NCBI GenBank assembly: GCA_030248065.1
Contig: JASAMV010000664.1
Coordinates: 57,299-121,298 of the forward strand
Source: Rhynchonema sp. JSB1_4
Lineage: Eukaryota; Nematoda; Chromadorea; Monhysterida; Xyalidae
Length of the DNA: 64,000 nt
Reading direction: 5' to 3'
Made by a program: the position numbers and the translations under genes. The notes beneath the pieces were generated by a model that worked only from the letters and a program-made list of their open reading frames with translations, was not told where the DNA came from and made no database searches. Shown here in pieces: positions 1 to 12,197 of this stretch; position 1 is the first letter of the stretch; each line of letters starts with the position of its first letter.

Positions 1-2096
1 TTAGATATGCCTGAACGATCATGTGATTGTGTGGTGGCCATGCACTTGGGAAATCCCACTGTTGGCCAGAAGATACCATTGTGCTTGGAATTCCAGCTCG
101 ATAGTTAATGGCACTGCTGGACTGCAAAACACAAAGGGATAAAACATGTGCTGTCGTTAACTTTGTTGTCCTGGGACCAGTGTTCTCCAAGACCGTCCAA
201 ATATCTTCTGAAAAGTGACCGACCCTGAGGAATCGATGGAGATTCTTCACATCACCAACATCTATCGTGCCGCAAGGCGCAAAGAACGGCACAGCAATTG
301 ATGCGTCATACTGCGTGTTGTGCTGTTTCGTGCGCAAGTTCCAGTCGTGCCAAAGTCCTGTGCTCGAGTTGTGGAACACGTGGGTGAAGTTCTTATTGAA
401 CTCTCTGTGCATCTCTTTATATTTTTCGGCTTTTGCTTGTTGGTCTGAAATAGATATCAAAACAAAACCAAGTTTGAATAGCTGGTCACATAGCTCTGTA
501 AGTACATACTAAGTATACCAAATTTCTAATTTCGCTGCCTCATGCATTTTCACAGACGCAGGGAATGGGAAACTGCCGTTTGAAGTCGAGGCAAGCAACA
601 AGCTCAACACAGAGTCAACAAGCCACCAGCTGGCTCGTGTGCGTTTCGAATGTTTCAGTCACACAAGCCGTGTGTGTCAGCTGCGTGGCTTGTTCATTGT
701 GTGTTGCCTGCCTCGACTTCGAACGGGAGTTTCCCTGCAACTGTAAAAATGCATGAGGGAACGAAATTAGAAACTTACTACAGTATATCACCTGGAAATA
801 TCTCGTAGAACGAATGCAAGATCTCCATATTTCGGCACAACAGTGAATTGAGATCGGCTGGTGCAATGTTGATAATCTCCAGCTTCGTCAAATCAGGTGA
901 TTGATCGATCGTCCACCGGGTCGAGTAGTCAATCCCACTTTCGCAAGCCGTATGCTTATTGCGTAAAATGCGTCGTTTCTCATCTAAACGGAAAAGAACA
1001 TTTATTTAACCATATTGAGACTAAAGTTGGTGGTGAACTTGCTACCTTCATTCGTGATGTTGGCGACAATTCGTTGCCCGAATCCGAACGGATCTGGATA
1101 TGGTTCATCCGTGTCCACCCGATATTGAAACACACGAACGGTTTGACCATCACGACCTTGCACGTCAATCTGACGTTTCTCAATCCAGAAATTGAATTCC
1201 ATATCTAAGTCTGGCAGAATTTCCTCAAGAAACTGTTCGTCACGTGTTTCCTCGTAGTACGCGTGCGCCATCAGGGTTAGAAACGGAGGTTGACTGCGTG
1301 CCAGATACCAAACACGGCCACCGTTCGGCACAAACCCATAGCTAAAGCGAACGTACACCGCCTTCATTATTCGTGTGCATTTAGGCGAATCCGGGCGGTC
1401 AAAAGTGAGAGATCACCAACCGACGAACGATCGCAGCAAGATTTCGTATTTGATTCTGCGCAGTGTCGAGCATGCCGGACGCAATCAAACCTTTTATCGT
1501 CCAGTAAGTGTCCCAATAGTAGAACTCTTTGAACATGTCACCCGGACGAATGAATTCATGAGGAACGTCCAGTAACGAGTGCCTGGCTGGATTATTGTGT
1601 ACATCACTATCCGGCTAAAACGAGGAATTGTGTTGCTCACAAAGTTAAGTCTGAAGTCGAAATTTACGATACACGGCATACCTTAGCACAGAGCTTCCTC
1701 CAAATTGCGTTGATGTTCATCGCAAACTCACGACACCCCTGATCCTTAATTGCCAAGAGCTTTGGCGGAGCAGGAGTCCAGTCCTTCAGTTCACATGTTC
1801 GAAGTTCTTCATAAGGAGGTTGTCGAAAATTTTCAATCATGAACGTTGCCAACAGGTCAGCGCTCTCATTATTTGCAACTATCGGTTCCCATGGCGGAAA
1901 GACTGCCTCAAACGACTCCAGTACAGCATCTGCAATGCAGGACTGCTTCCTCGTTAGACAACAATCTCAAGACAATTACGACGTTCAATAACCTGGGTCC
2001 TTCTGCAAGCTTCCTAACTCAAACACCGTCCTGTTGGGAAACTTGTGCTTGAATCTGGCGATAGTGTCTGGCAGGCGACCATAACAATATATTGCG
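1..2096 (-). CDS. Trehalase (glycoside hydrolase family 37), 3' part of gene
   Basis: Hydrolyses alpha,alpha-trehalose to glucose; animal trehalases are secreted or membrane-anchored. Exons in coding order: 2096-1993, 1929-1675, 1586-1421, 1341-1046, 983-792, 444-1, with GT-AG introns and consistent phases. Visible in order: N-terminal IYCYG; a signature-1 equivalent PGDMFKEFYYWDTYW (family usually PGGRF); RRYGFVPNGGRVWY and ARSQPP; ESGIDYSTRW, which carries the family's catalytic acid Asp; and signature 2, GQQWDFPSAWPP, near position 30-65. The C-terminus runs off the window. The first exon (start and signal peptide) was not found with confidence. The 444-1 exon is open throughout, but about 20 residues encoded around 121-190 have no counterpart in the family, so a further intron ending at 122 is possible. 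The intron 445-791 holds a foldback element. Identity is very likely. Confidence 0.93.
522..773. repeat. Foldback (inverted-repeat) element in a trehalase intron
   Basis: Two arms of about 120 bp are near reverse complements: TTTCTAATTTCGCTGCCTCA at 523-542 pairs with the end at about 754-773, and CTTCGAACGGGAGTTTCCCT around 716-735 pairs with 565-590. The loop region contains GAATGTTTCAG. It fills most of the intron. No coding capacity beyond chance ORFs. Inference: a non-autonomous foldback/MITE insertion. Confidence 0.85.
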
Positions 2097-3209
2097 CTGA
2101 AAATAAAGAACATTTATCGCAAATGTTGCAAAGAATAAACAAGTCGACAAAATATGAACCTGTTTTTTGTATTACTTGAGTCGCAAAGATGTGCTAGATC
2201 TGTCACTGAAATTATATTGGTCAACACGAAAATTAATCTAGAGATATTTGGAAACAGCGTCGTCCAGTCCATGTTCGTTCATCGTCGAGCAGGCTGGTGG
2301 TTGACGATCATCCCTGAATCAAATGTGGTAAATAAAATTCGATTTGCTCAGATAGTCAAAATATAAAACGCACGCTTCTGTCAAAACATGCGGCTGAACA
2401 CTTCTATATTCTTTGCCCAGGTTTTACTATGTTATACCTTGTGTGACACGCCATGATGAACATACTGACGCACACACCAAGCAGAACGAGAACACACAGT
2501 TTTGGAAAACATGCCTTGTGACAAAACCAGTATGTTTGGCTGCATTTCAATGCTCAGCCAAAATGCTGTATGTTGAACATTGAAACGCAACTGAACAACT
2601 CCGTGCAGGAGACGGCTCGACCTCTATATCGATAGCAACTGATAACATCTTTATAACTATAACCAAAACAAAAGTGTTACTGGTGTCATATACGCAGAAA
2701 GTGGATTTGGGACTCATGAGACCAAAAAATGTCAGTGCGCTGATAATTTACAAGAAAATGGACCCACCTCATTAGATTTGTGATGATCAGGCACGACGTT
2801 AGATAAGCACTGAGCACCAGAAATTCAGCTCCACACCCTGTCAAACATAAATATCTGATTTCCACATATAAATTGCATTTGCCAAAGTTCAATCTGTCCG
2901 TAGACGTTTGTTCTGGGACATGAAAGATTTCAAGGACACATTATTCTTTACGTTGCTTTGGAAACAAGACGAAAAGCAAAACCCGACCAGCCACACATCA
3001 AGGAACCAAACGTCAGATGCCCTTTCATGGCCAAGCGACCTTGAGTGTGTTTATGTTTTTGGTTTTCTTTTTGCTGAGAACCTTAATAATGAGATGAGAA
3101 CCTTTCATTCACACTTTCACTCGTTCTCGTTCTCGTTGCGTGTTCGTTATCGTTTCCATTGGTCATTTTCAGTTTCATCACTGGTTAATCGATAGATTGG
3201 TCAAACAGA
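2097..3209. other. Region between trehalase and the SR gene
   Basis: Should contain the 5' exon(s) of trehalase and the divergent promoters of trehalase and the SR-protein gene. A weak candidate exon on the minus strand lies near 2255-2325 (reading PPACSTMNEHGLDDA before a possible donor). A hydrophobic minus-strand stretch near 2770-2830 could be a leader. Neither is convincing. No repeat recognised. Confidence 0.4.
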
Positions 3210-6200
3210 ATGTCGGGCACGAGAATTTACATGGGTCACTTGTCTCACCGTGCGACGGAACGTGACGTCGAATACTTTTTCCGCGGGTACGGCAAAATCC
3301 GGGAGATCGTGATGAAAAATGGATTCGGATTTGTGGTCAGTGTGTTTTTTTTGCTTTGATTTTTGTTTGAGATAAGATAGCTCAATGAAAATAAAATGCT
3401 TTAAAAATAAAATGATTCGATTTTGACATCGATTTAGGAGTTCGACGATCATCGCGATGCCGAAGATGCTGTCTATGATCTGAACGGGAAAGATTGTTGT
3501 GGTGATCGGTTGGTCTTTTAACTTTTATATACACACAAGGTATCCCTAAGCAGTGTATAGTTCCTGTGGGGGTGAGTGAGCACTATACCGTAAAACCTAA
3601 AATACAAGGGGCTGTATTTTTTCACTGACCGCTTTTAAGGGGGCTGTATTTTGGGGGGTTCTATTTTTGGGGGGCTGTATTTTTTCGCTGCCCAAAATCT
3701 CAAAAAATGTTCCAAAAAATCCCCCTAAAATGGAGTACTGTCAGGGTGTTACTGGTCATTATTGAGTGTTTTAGGTGCAGATCTTCCATAAAAGGCTTTA
3801 CGTCAGTGGTGTCGTTGAGAAATCGAAATTTTCCCATACCCAGCCCAATTTTCGGGAAATTTCCCATACATACCCCCAAAAATCAAAAATTTCCCATACC
3901 AGGGGGGTTTCTCCAAAAACTCAAAAAGTTCCCATACCCAGGGTGGGTGTTTTGAAAAAAATGACCCCAAAAATCTTCTAAAAGTACCAAAAAAGTGGTC
4001 CAAAAGTGCTTAAAGCAGAGTTTTCTTGCGGTAGCAAGCGATTTTTGACATTTTTAGGTGAAAAATGGTCAATTTTGGTACTTCTCGGGGTCAAAAAGTC
4101 ATTTCTTAGGGGTGCTTGTTCCAAAAGTGAAAAATTTCCCATACCCCATACCCCCGGCCGATTTCCCATACCCCATACCAGGGGGGTAACCAGTGTAGTG
4201 GATGGGGGGGGGGATTCCCCCCTAAGGAGTAGGTACCTTGCAACCACCCCGGAGGGTACCTTGCAACCATCAATTTATGGTCTTTATAGGCAAAAATGGG
4301 TGTTTTTCGACCTCAAAACCCCAAAATTCGCGCGCTCCGCGCGCAAACCTCCATATAATACGTATTTTAGGCAAATTTTCGGCCAAAATGCAAAAAAGTA
4401 CCTATTTTTCGGCCAAATTTGCAGTATAACGCATGCAAAAAAACACCCTTTTTCGGACCTCAGGGGTACCTTGCAACCTTCCGGAGGCTGGGTAGGGGGT
4501 ACCTTGCAACCATCTGGATCCATCCCCCCCAAGGGTACCTTGCAACCATTTGCCTGCCACTACACTGGGGGTAACCCCCCCCAACCCCCCCTAACGACAC
4601 CACTGCTTTACGTCATCATATACTCAACCACAAACGTTGTACATAAGGTGTCTTATACAAGAACTTGACTTTACGACCCCAAGCGGGGAATTCCGAGTTG
4701 GGGGGGGGCTGGATTTTTGGGGGCTCTATTTTTTCACTGACCCCTTTTAGGGGGCTGTATTTCTTTGGGGGCTCTATTTTAGGGAATACGGTATGTACAC
4801 TATCTCCCTCCCCCATTTTTTGCCTGAAATGGGCATTTTTAAGTACATTTGTTATCAAAAACCGCCAAAACCCTTTTTTTTCATAATTTTTTTCCAAAAA
4901 GGGGCGAAAATGGGTAAAATTTTGACCTCAAAAGTGACTTTTCCTGAATTTGGGTCTTCCCCCTTCCCTTCCCAGTGTTGGAGGTACTCTGGAGAGAGAT
5001 ACTTACTGTACCGGGCTCGGAGCAGTGTTGTTCTGGTCCGGCGCGACGGTTAGTGTACCTACCCCTTTTTTCCGTGCGGCGGTTAGTGTACCTCCCTGGG
5101 GGGGAAGACCCAACTTCAGGAAAAGTCACTTTTTGAGGTAGAAAATTTGACCGATTTTTGGCCCTTTTTGGAAAAAATTCTCCATCAAAGGGGTATTTTG
5201 GCGACTTTTGACAACATCGACCTGAAAATCGCCCATTTTAGGCCTAAAATGCCCCTATTTTGCGCAAAAATTGAGGCGGTTAGTGTACCTGGCGCGGCGG
5301 TTAGAGTGTACTGGTGTACCTTGGTCGCGGCGGTTAATGTACTTTAGGGGGAGGACCCCTCCCCCCAGGAACTACGCTGCCCGGAATAGAGCCCCCGTAA
5401 TACAGCCCCCCAAAAATGGGTCAGTGAATTAATAGAGCCCCCAGCCCTGCTGAAAATTACTGTGGTTTATTGATCAGAAACTGTTGGGTATGTTTGTGAT
5501 CCACCTTGTTTAGTTGTCTTTTATTTGTTCACCGTGTTTCAGCGTCATCCTCGAGCACGTGCGTCGTCCGCCGAAGGGTCGTGATCTGGACCGGGCCTAC
5601 CGTAATCAGGGACGATTCAGCCGTGACTCTGGAAGTCGTCGAATGGGCCGTGAACTGCGGTGCGTTTTCACTTGTGCTTGCTTCTCTTGAAGATTTGTTT
5701 TTCAAAGAATCTCTTAATGCTAGCTGCCGATGATCATGCACAACTTTTCCAGTTACCCGCCTCCGCAACAGACGCGTCATCGAATGATCGTTGAGAATTT
5801 GTCGACTCGCTGCTCGTGGCAGGTTTGTTCGTTGGCTTTTATTGGCAGAATTTGCGGGATTTTTGGTTTGAAAAAATATGCAAGATTGCCCTCCTGCTTT
5901 TCTGATGCACCTACTGCTCACACGTACACGTTCTGTCTGTTTGTGCGATTTTTCTGACGTCTCAATCTTGAACAAGGAATAGTGAGCAAATAAAAAACGT
6001 CAGACCCGAGAGTTGAATTGAATGGTGCGAAATGAGCCTCCCAACATTTTGTAGTCGCAATGATGCCCACTCGAACGCTTTGTCGCGCGCTGGCGTGTGC
6101 GTTCGATTTGTGCACGAGTGTGCGCGTCTGGGTCTGTTATCGTGTCGTTGGGCCGGGCTGGGGGTTCGCTACCGTAATCCAATGTGCCACCGTATCCTGT

Positions 6201-8947
6201 CTGTGACTGTGCTTGACCACCAATGTGCGTCAATGTGCATGGTTGCGGTCAGCAGCCGACCAAAAGTTTCATCCCGTGTGCCCGCCCCGCCCGTGTACGT
6301 ATAGTGATGGCCTGCGTGCCTCGGTATTGTGCTTGGTCGCCTCGAAAACGTTGGGTCGTTTCCGCTCAGGCGTTAGGACCACATCGATTGGTTGATTGAT
6401 TGATTTTGATCGGTAAGTTATAAGAATGATGAGTAGATCAAACTCAACTCAACAACGACACCGTCGAATCGTATTTGATGGCAATCGCATCATCGACCGA
6501 ACCAATGTGCCGCCGACTGGCCTCTCCAGTCCAACAATACGACTTCGCGATGTGCTAACGCCGACTAAAAAGCACCGCTTGCGGCTTACAGCTTATAATT
6601 TGAAGAATTTTCTTACAGAGTGAAGCATGTTTCTTTTCAATTTGTTAATATTTCATTGATTTTTCAGGAACTGAAGGACATGCTGCGTGACGCCGACCTC
6701 GATGTGACGTTCACGGATGCGCATCGTGCAAAACGCAACGAAGGGTGAGTGAGCCAGCTGGCTGATGTTTCTGTGTATTATTTTTCAAATCTAATTGTGC
6801 CGATTATCTTCAGAATCGTGTGTTTCGGCTGTCACAGCGATTTGGAGAAAGCGATCGAAAAGTTCGAAGGCAAAGACATCAACGGACGGAAGATACATCT
6901 GGTCGATGACAGGTATTGACTTTTGATTTGAATTAGAAATACATGCCAAGGTGATGTTTCGCGCGGGCTTGTGCTTGTGTCTGCTGTCTAATCACGCTGT
7001 TAACTGAACGTCTCCAAACCAGAAACATTTTCATTTGTTAAGTTTTTTAGCATTATGAATGGAATCTACATTAACCGCAAACCTTTTGAACCAAGCATAT
7101 TTAGACCTCTGCTGAGAGCTCTTGTTTTTGATTTACGTAAACGATAGTTGGTTTTTGAAATTCTAGCGCTTTTGTAAATCAGAACAGTCAGCACGATACT
7201 GATTCTCCTCTCCCTGTTTGCAGCCGTTCCGACAGTCGGTCTCGTTCGCGATCTCGCAGTCGCAGTCGGTCGAAGTCTCGGTCGCGATCCCGATCTCGTT
7301 CGGTCGATCGTAAACGCAGTCGATCTCGATCCCGAAGTGGCTCGCGCAAACGATCGCGTTCGCGAAGCAAGTCGGTCGACAAAGACAACGACAAGGAGGC
7401 GAAGGCGGATAGAAATGGCGAAAAGTCGCCCGCAAAGAGTGAGAAAGGTTCGGTTACGATAACATACCTGTTGCAGCATGTTGATTGTGGGCATGGAAAC
7501 CTGAGATTGTGTGGGAGGTTATGCAGTTGGCTTCATGATTTTTTTCCAAAAAGGGGCAAAAATGGGTCAAATTTTCGACCTCAAAAAATGACTTTTCTCC
7601 AAATTGGGGCTGGGGCCCTTTCTGCCCCCCTGGTGTGCGGTGACCAGATTATTATGTGAGAACATGTGCGCCTTAAGTGTTATGAGATCAGTGCAAAAGA
7701 TCTCCCATAATCAAACATCGAAGATTTTCACTTTTCATATCAAGACAGGACAGGCCAATATTTCTGCGCCGCCTTTTGTATTTTGCATTAATTCATGACT
7801 AGTCGGGACCCGTGCCTACGGCCCGGCTACAGCGCCGCGCCCGTGCCCCCCCCCCCCCCCGAAGACCCGTTAGCATATACAAAGCTACCCGTGAAAATTG
7901 ACCCGTCCGCCCTTCCGAGGGAGGGGGCCACATACATACACTCATACATCAGTGGTGTCGTTGAGAAATCGAAATTTTCCCATACCCAGCCCAATTTTCG
8001 GGAAATTTCCCATACATACCCCCAAAAATCAAAAATTTACCATACCAGGGGGGGGGGGTTTCCAAAAACTCAAAAATTTCCCATACCCGAGGGTGGGGGT
8101 TTTGAAAAAAATGACCCCAAAAATCTTCTAAAAGTGCTAACATTGGTCTAAAAAGTGCTTAAAACAGAGTTTTCTTGCGGTAGTAAGCGATTTTTTACAT
8201 TTTTGACGAAAAATGGCCAATTTTGGTACTTCTCGGGGTCAAAAAGTCATTTCTTAGGGGTGCTTGTTCCAAAAGTGAAAAATTTCCCATACCCCATACC
8301 CCCGGCCGATTTCCCATACCCCATACCAGGGGGGGGGTAACCCCCCCCCCAACGACACCACTGTCATACATACGTCTTCCTGTTTTAGTAGTATAGATGA
8401 TGATTACTGTGCTGTTAGCTGTTGTTTTACAAATTTGATGTTTGTCTGCATTTCCAGACGACGATGAGGACAAGCGTTCGCGATCGGGCAGTCCCGCGCA
8501 GGATGACGCCAAACGCGAGCCATCCGGTTCGCCTCGGGACAAGAGTCGGTTAGTCAACGAGGGTTGACGTTTGCTTGGAACTGTTTTCATTTGTATCTAA
8601 CCATACTTGCGTATTTTTCCACGAAATATATTTAGAACATGTAATTTAGTTGGTAAACCAATTCCAAACTGTTCAAAATGGCTAGTCTTAACTCTCCTAG
8701 TGTATAAGACCATTGCCCGTCAAAATCTTGTCAAAAGTGGGTAATTTTTTACCACGGGTAGGCTTGGGTAATGGAAATATATTTGGGAAAAAACGTTTTT
8801 TTCCTAAATATGTCGACCTAAGCTACGTAAAATACACAGATGGGTTGGTGCACTAGGTCGTCATCACAGGACAAATGCAGCAAAATCTCTTATGAGTCCA
8901 TGCGTTATTGTTGCAGTTCTCGCTCTCGCAGTGGATCTCGTGACTGA
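3210..8947 (+). CDS. SR splicing factor with two RRMs and an RS tail (SRSF4/5/6, B52 type)
   Basis: Nuclear pre-mRNA splicing factor that binds exonic enhancers and recruits the spliceosome. Exons: 3210-3335, 3438-3508, 5543-5659, 5753-5822, 6668-6744, 6814-6912, 7224-7447, 8458-8548, 8917-8947; all introns GT-AG. RRM1 starts MSGTRIYMGHL and its RNP1 core NGFGFV-EF is split by intron 1. A basic linker has RRPPKGRD and Arg/Ser/Gly. RRM2 has MIVENLSTRCSWQ-ELKDML, the diagnostic SWQ-LKD motif of SRSF4/5/6-type pseudo-RRMs, then TDAHRAKRNEG. The tail is long Arg-Ser dipeptide runs (7224-7447) ending SRSRSGSRD. Start chosen as the ATG giving the family N-terminus. Introns 2 (2,034 bp) and 7 are swollen by nested mobile elements. 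A polyadenylation signal follows at 9470. Confidence 0.95.
3804..4605. mobile_element. Family C hAT-like MITE with exact 8-bp target duplication
   Basis: Ends CAGTGGTGTCGTTGAG and its inverse AACGACACCACTG. Flanked by CTTTACGT at 3796-3803 and again at 4606-4613. Eight-bp duplications and CAGNG-type ends are typical of hAT superfamily elements. At least six copies of TTCCCATACC (inverse GGTATGGGAA) lie near the two ends. It has itself been invaded by the family B element at 4191-4567. Confidence 0.88.
4191..4567. mobile_element. Family B hAT-like MITE nested in family C
   Basis: Ends CAGTGTAGTGG and CTGCCACTACACTG, flanked by exact 8-bp repeats GGGGTAAC (4183-4190 and 4568-4575). Five copies of GGTACCTTGCAACC are present, two near the left end and three near the right. 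The AT-rich core includes GCGCGCTCCGCGCGC. No ORF of note. Confidence 0.9.
4797..4975. repeat. Family A MITE fragment
   Basis: Starts TACACTATCTCCCTCCCCC and continues with the family A core (CCAAAAAGGGGCGAAAATGG, GACCTCAAAAGTGACTTTTC, GAATTTGGGTCTTCC). Lacks a recognisable left terminus, so it is truncated or abutted by other insertions. Confidence 0.6.
5026..5372. mobile_element. Family A MITE carrying the GGTACACTAACCGCC-type tag
   Basis: Degenerate ends CAGTGTTGTTCTGG and CCAGGAACTACGCTG. Five copies of CGGTTAGTGTACCT or close variants are spread at both ends. The core matches other family A copies. Beyond it, 5381-5447 is a family D remnant (AATAGAGCCCCCG, TAATACAGCCCCCC). Confidence 0.7.
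7538..7640. repeat. Family A MITE core fragment in an SR-gene intron
   Basis: Matches only the internal family A core (CCAAAAAGGGGCAAAAATGG, TTTTCGACCTCAAAAAATGA). No terminal inverted repeats, so it is a relic. Confidence 0.6.
7950..8363. mobile_element. Family C hAT-like MITE with exact 8-bp target duplication
   Basis: Ends CAGTGGTGTCGTTGAG and CAACGACACCACTG with TCATACAT on both sides (7942-7949 and 8364-8371). It is an intact sister of the copy at 3804 without the nested insert, and shows what the uninterrupted element looks like. Repeats of TTCCCATACCC lie near both ends. Confidence 0.92.
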
Positions 8948-9469
8948 AATGAAACGAAACGGGAAGATTTGCAACAAAACAAATATTCTGATTGGTGGTT
9001 GTTCGTTTAGTTTGTAATTCCGTGTGTTTGGTTTATTGATGTGGTTCTTGTTGTTATTTGTGAACGTTTCTAGTGAGAATATGCGACTTTATTTGTCTGC
9101 TTGTATGCTGTACCCGCAGAATCCAGAAAATTATCGCATGTTTTTTTAGAAAATATCCTGCTCTGTTTTTTTGGTGTGTCATTATTACTTTTATTTGCAA
9201 ACAACATACTTGATTTCAAGTAACCAGGCGAAAACATTTATTTTTTCGTGATTAGTTGATTTTTGATCAAAAATATCACGTTGTTTTTTATTCCCTGTAA
9301 CAATAGATTTCGCGACTTTTTAACCACTATATTTTTGTATTTGTCTCCTTTCGTTCATTTATCCGTTATCTAATTTGAATTTTATCAAATCTTCAGTAAA
9401 TCCCTTTTACCTTGTTGCATATGCCTTTGTTCTGTCTGCACTGTTCGTTTCCTTGTGGTTTCTGCGTAA

Positions 9470-9475
9470 AATAAA
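9470..9475 (+). terminator. Polyadenylation signal of the SR gene
   Basis: Canonical AATAAA about 520 bp after the SR stop codon and before the next gene. Confidence 0.5.
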
Positions 9476-9641
9476 AATGTTTCTTGGGAAAAACAGTTTT
9501 GCCTCAACACACAATCACTTACGCTCATGGTGACGAAACGCTTTCAACAGTTTTACAACTTTCAAACAAAACTGATAAGCAGACGTGTTGCTGTTTCTCC
9601 ACAGAGGCAGACAGGTTTCAGCGGTTGAACGAAAAACAAAG

Positions 9642-12197
9642 ATGACCGCTACTTTTGAAGACAATTTGTCAGCCGTTCTGCATGGCGCAAACGATTTGAG
9701 GATGGTTAGCCATTGTTATAATCGAATCACTCACGGCGCAGGCACTCCATTGCGACCAAAACCGATCAATGTGATCCTATCAACACGACCATCTGTGACC
9801 GATCACCAAGTCTGATAGGACTGTCACCATTGCATCAGTTTCAGCGACTTACAGGAATGTCGTCCGATACCGACCCTCAATGCAACAGATGTGTTGGTGC
9901 GTGTGCAATGTGTGGGCATATGCGGTAGTGATGTGCACTACTGGACACACGGAGGCATTGGCAATAGAAGGGTGCTAACTCCAATGGTGTTGGGACATGA
10001 ATCATCGGGACAGGTGGTGCAGTGTGGCGATAAAGTGATGAACTTGAAAATTGGTGAGCAATTTGTGATTTCTTTCCCGTTTCACTTACTGGTCTGTCGA
10101 AAGTTTGGCCGTTCAGCTAGATAAATCTCAAACAACGCATATGGCTTCAGAAGACAATGAAATCTGTGCCGCGTGCGAGTTTTTGTTGGACATCACTCAA
10201 AGCACAAACGTTTGAGTGATATGTAGTGCGCTACATCGCATGTTTCGACCTGTTTTCGAGGCGCGATGCACCAGGTCATTGCAAGTGTGAATGCTCACAT
10301 GGCCAGCTGAGACCAGAAACGCCGATGCGCTGACCTTATGATGCCAACACATTGTGAAACATCGCCGCATCAGGTGACCGCGTGGCAATCGAGCCCGGCC
10401 AGCCATGCCGTCGATGCCAAAAGTGCAAAATCGGCCGATACAATTTGTGTGCGGAAATGCGATTTGCTGCCACACCGCCGGTGCACGGCACGCTCACACG
10501 ATACTACGCACATCCTGCTGACCTGTGTCACAAGTTTGTCACTTGTATTTGGGTAGTTTGGCGTTCGGTCACCTGGCCTCTTCGCCCTTTTCAAGAACCG
10601 GACTAAAAATTATTAATTCGGATTTCGGTTTTTGTGAAACAGCTCGTTACTGCAGGTGTCACCGTGTTCTTCAATAGATCCGGTGCGCCTCTGCTTCATC
10701 GAAGCACGCATAAATATCGAAGCGCACTTCACAAAGCGTGCGACTTCAAATTCTGTACCGAATCTTCATACTAATGGAAAATAGACATTTTTCGCAGACT
10801 GCCCCAATCCCTAACGTTCACTGATGGTACACTTGTCGAGCCCATGAGCGTTGCTGTGCACGCGTGTCGCAGGGCTGATGTTTCAGCTGGCGATGATGTG
10901 CTCATTTGCGGCGCGGGTGTCGTTTCTTCAACATTCCTTCCACTTTTTGTACTTTTTGAATAATCTACTTTCTGTAATATTCTACCGTTTTGTTTGCTTC
11001 AGGTGCTATTGGTTTGCTGACAATGGCAGTGGCCAAGGTGTCAGGTGTTTCACGCATTTGCATCACAGGTGCAACCGGATTTTCTTATTCGCCTCGTAGC
11101 TCAACCATAACTCCTAGTGTTATGCAGTATAATCGATAATAAAATGCTGCTGCTTCGGCAGATATACTATCCCTATAATGGATTTGGAATACATAACGAT
11201 GCAAAAAGCAGTGGGTTTGACCCGTTTTGTCTGTCTTCCCAGACGGGCGGTACACCAAGACATCGGAGCGAATGTATCAGACGGTCACGCCACGACAAAT
11301 TTACTGAGTGCAGTAATGTTGGTCTGTTTCGCCCTGCTTTCGCAGACAGACCGAGGCGCCAGGGCTCGGCAGTGCGAGCCACACTTATGCCATGTTTCAG
11401 ACATTGACCCCAATCGCTTGCGTCGAGCCAAAGCACGAGGTGCTAATGGGACAATCCTGATTCAGAAAGGTGACCAAGCAGAGACGCTGACTGGCATCGT
11501 CAGTGAAACATTTGGTGGCACGTTACCTCGTGTAACCATTGAATGCACGGGTGTGGAGACGAGTGTTCAAATGGCTGTACAGGTTCAGGATTCTACTTTG
11601 TTCTGCACCCACCAAAGTCGATGCGCCAAGCTTGTGTTCATCACGTGACTATTCCATTAGGGATAATTTCTACATATTTCGATTCGAGATCTGACAATAA
11701 CCAAGTTTTGGGCTGGTCGCAATTTGTGGCATCAGCACATCTCGAAATCGAACAAGTCACGTGACCAAGACAGATCCGGATCCGACTGGTCACTTTATGC
11801 CGACATTTGTGTGTGATCTGATGTGCAAAACGGTTTTTTTCTGAGTTCCCCTTTGCCAATCAGGCAACTGACGCGGGTGGAACGTTGGTTCTGGTCGGTC
11901 TCGCTGCCCAAAATGTCCAGCTGCCAGTTTTGACTGCGATGAGGAAGGAGTTGGACATTCGAACGGTGTTTCGATATGCTAATTGGCTAGTTTCTGTCAA
12001 GATTGGGCAAATTTTTGTCCATTTCATGCATTTTCTTGACCTGCAGCTACCCGAGCGCGATTTCATTGATTGAAATCGGCCAGGTGTCGGCGGCCGATCT
12101 GGTGACGCATCGATTTTCGCTCGAACGCACCTTGGATGCTTTGGAAACGGCAGCCACTGGTCGCGATAATGCATGCAAGGTTGTGATTGATCTTTAG
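9642..12197 (+). CDS. Sorbitol dehydrogenase (zinc-dependent MDR family)
   Basis: Cytosolic NAD-dependent oxidation of sorbitol/polyols to ketoses. Exons: 9642-9704, 9855-10053, 10374-10533, 10798-10916, 11003-11068, 11401-11582, 11864-11985, 12047-12197. The catalytic zinc site is visible as GICGSDVHYW (Cys) and GHE (His, Glu). A second cysteine cluster, CRRCQKCKIGRYNLC, matches the structural-zinc lobe of the family. VEPMSVAVHACRRA and the Rossmann CGAGAIGLLTMA follow, then DIDPNRL at the nucleotide-binding strand. The C-terminal part has LVTHRFSLERTLDA and ends CKVVIDL. Length and order are complete for the family. The last intron must use a GC donor (GCTAGT at 11986) to keep frame; all others are GT-AG. 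It is convergent with the EGF/TM gene downstream. Confidence 0.95.

Larger units (their letters stand above)
3586..4795. mobile_element. Family D MITE, interrupted by nested elements
   Basis: Left end TACCGTAAAACCTAAAATA and right end TATTTTAGGGAATACGGTA form terminal inverted repeats. GGGGCTGTATTTT and GGGGGCTCTATTTT tags recur beside both ends, each near TTCACTGACC. A TA target is plausible. A family C element sits inside it. No transposase. Confidence 0.75.

Noticed and set aside
4006..4668. 220-codon plus-strand ORF
   Set aside because: Runs across nested MITEs B and C; composition follows their G/C runs and tags, no protein similarity.
7066..7494. Minus-strand Arg-rich ORFs
   Set aside because: Antisense of the SR protein's RS domain.
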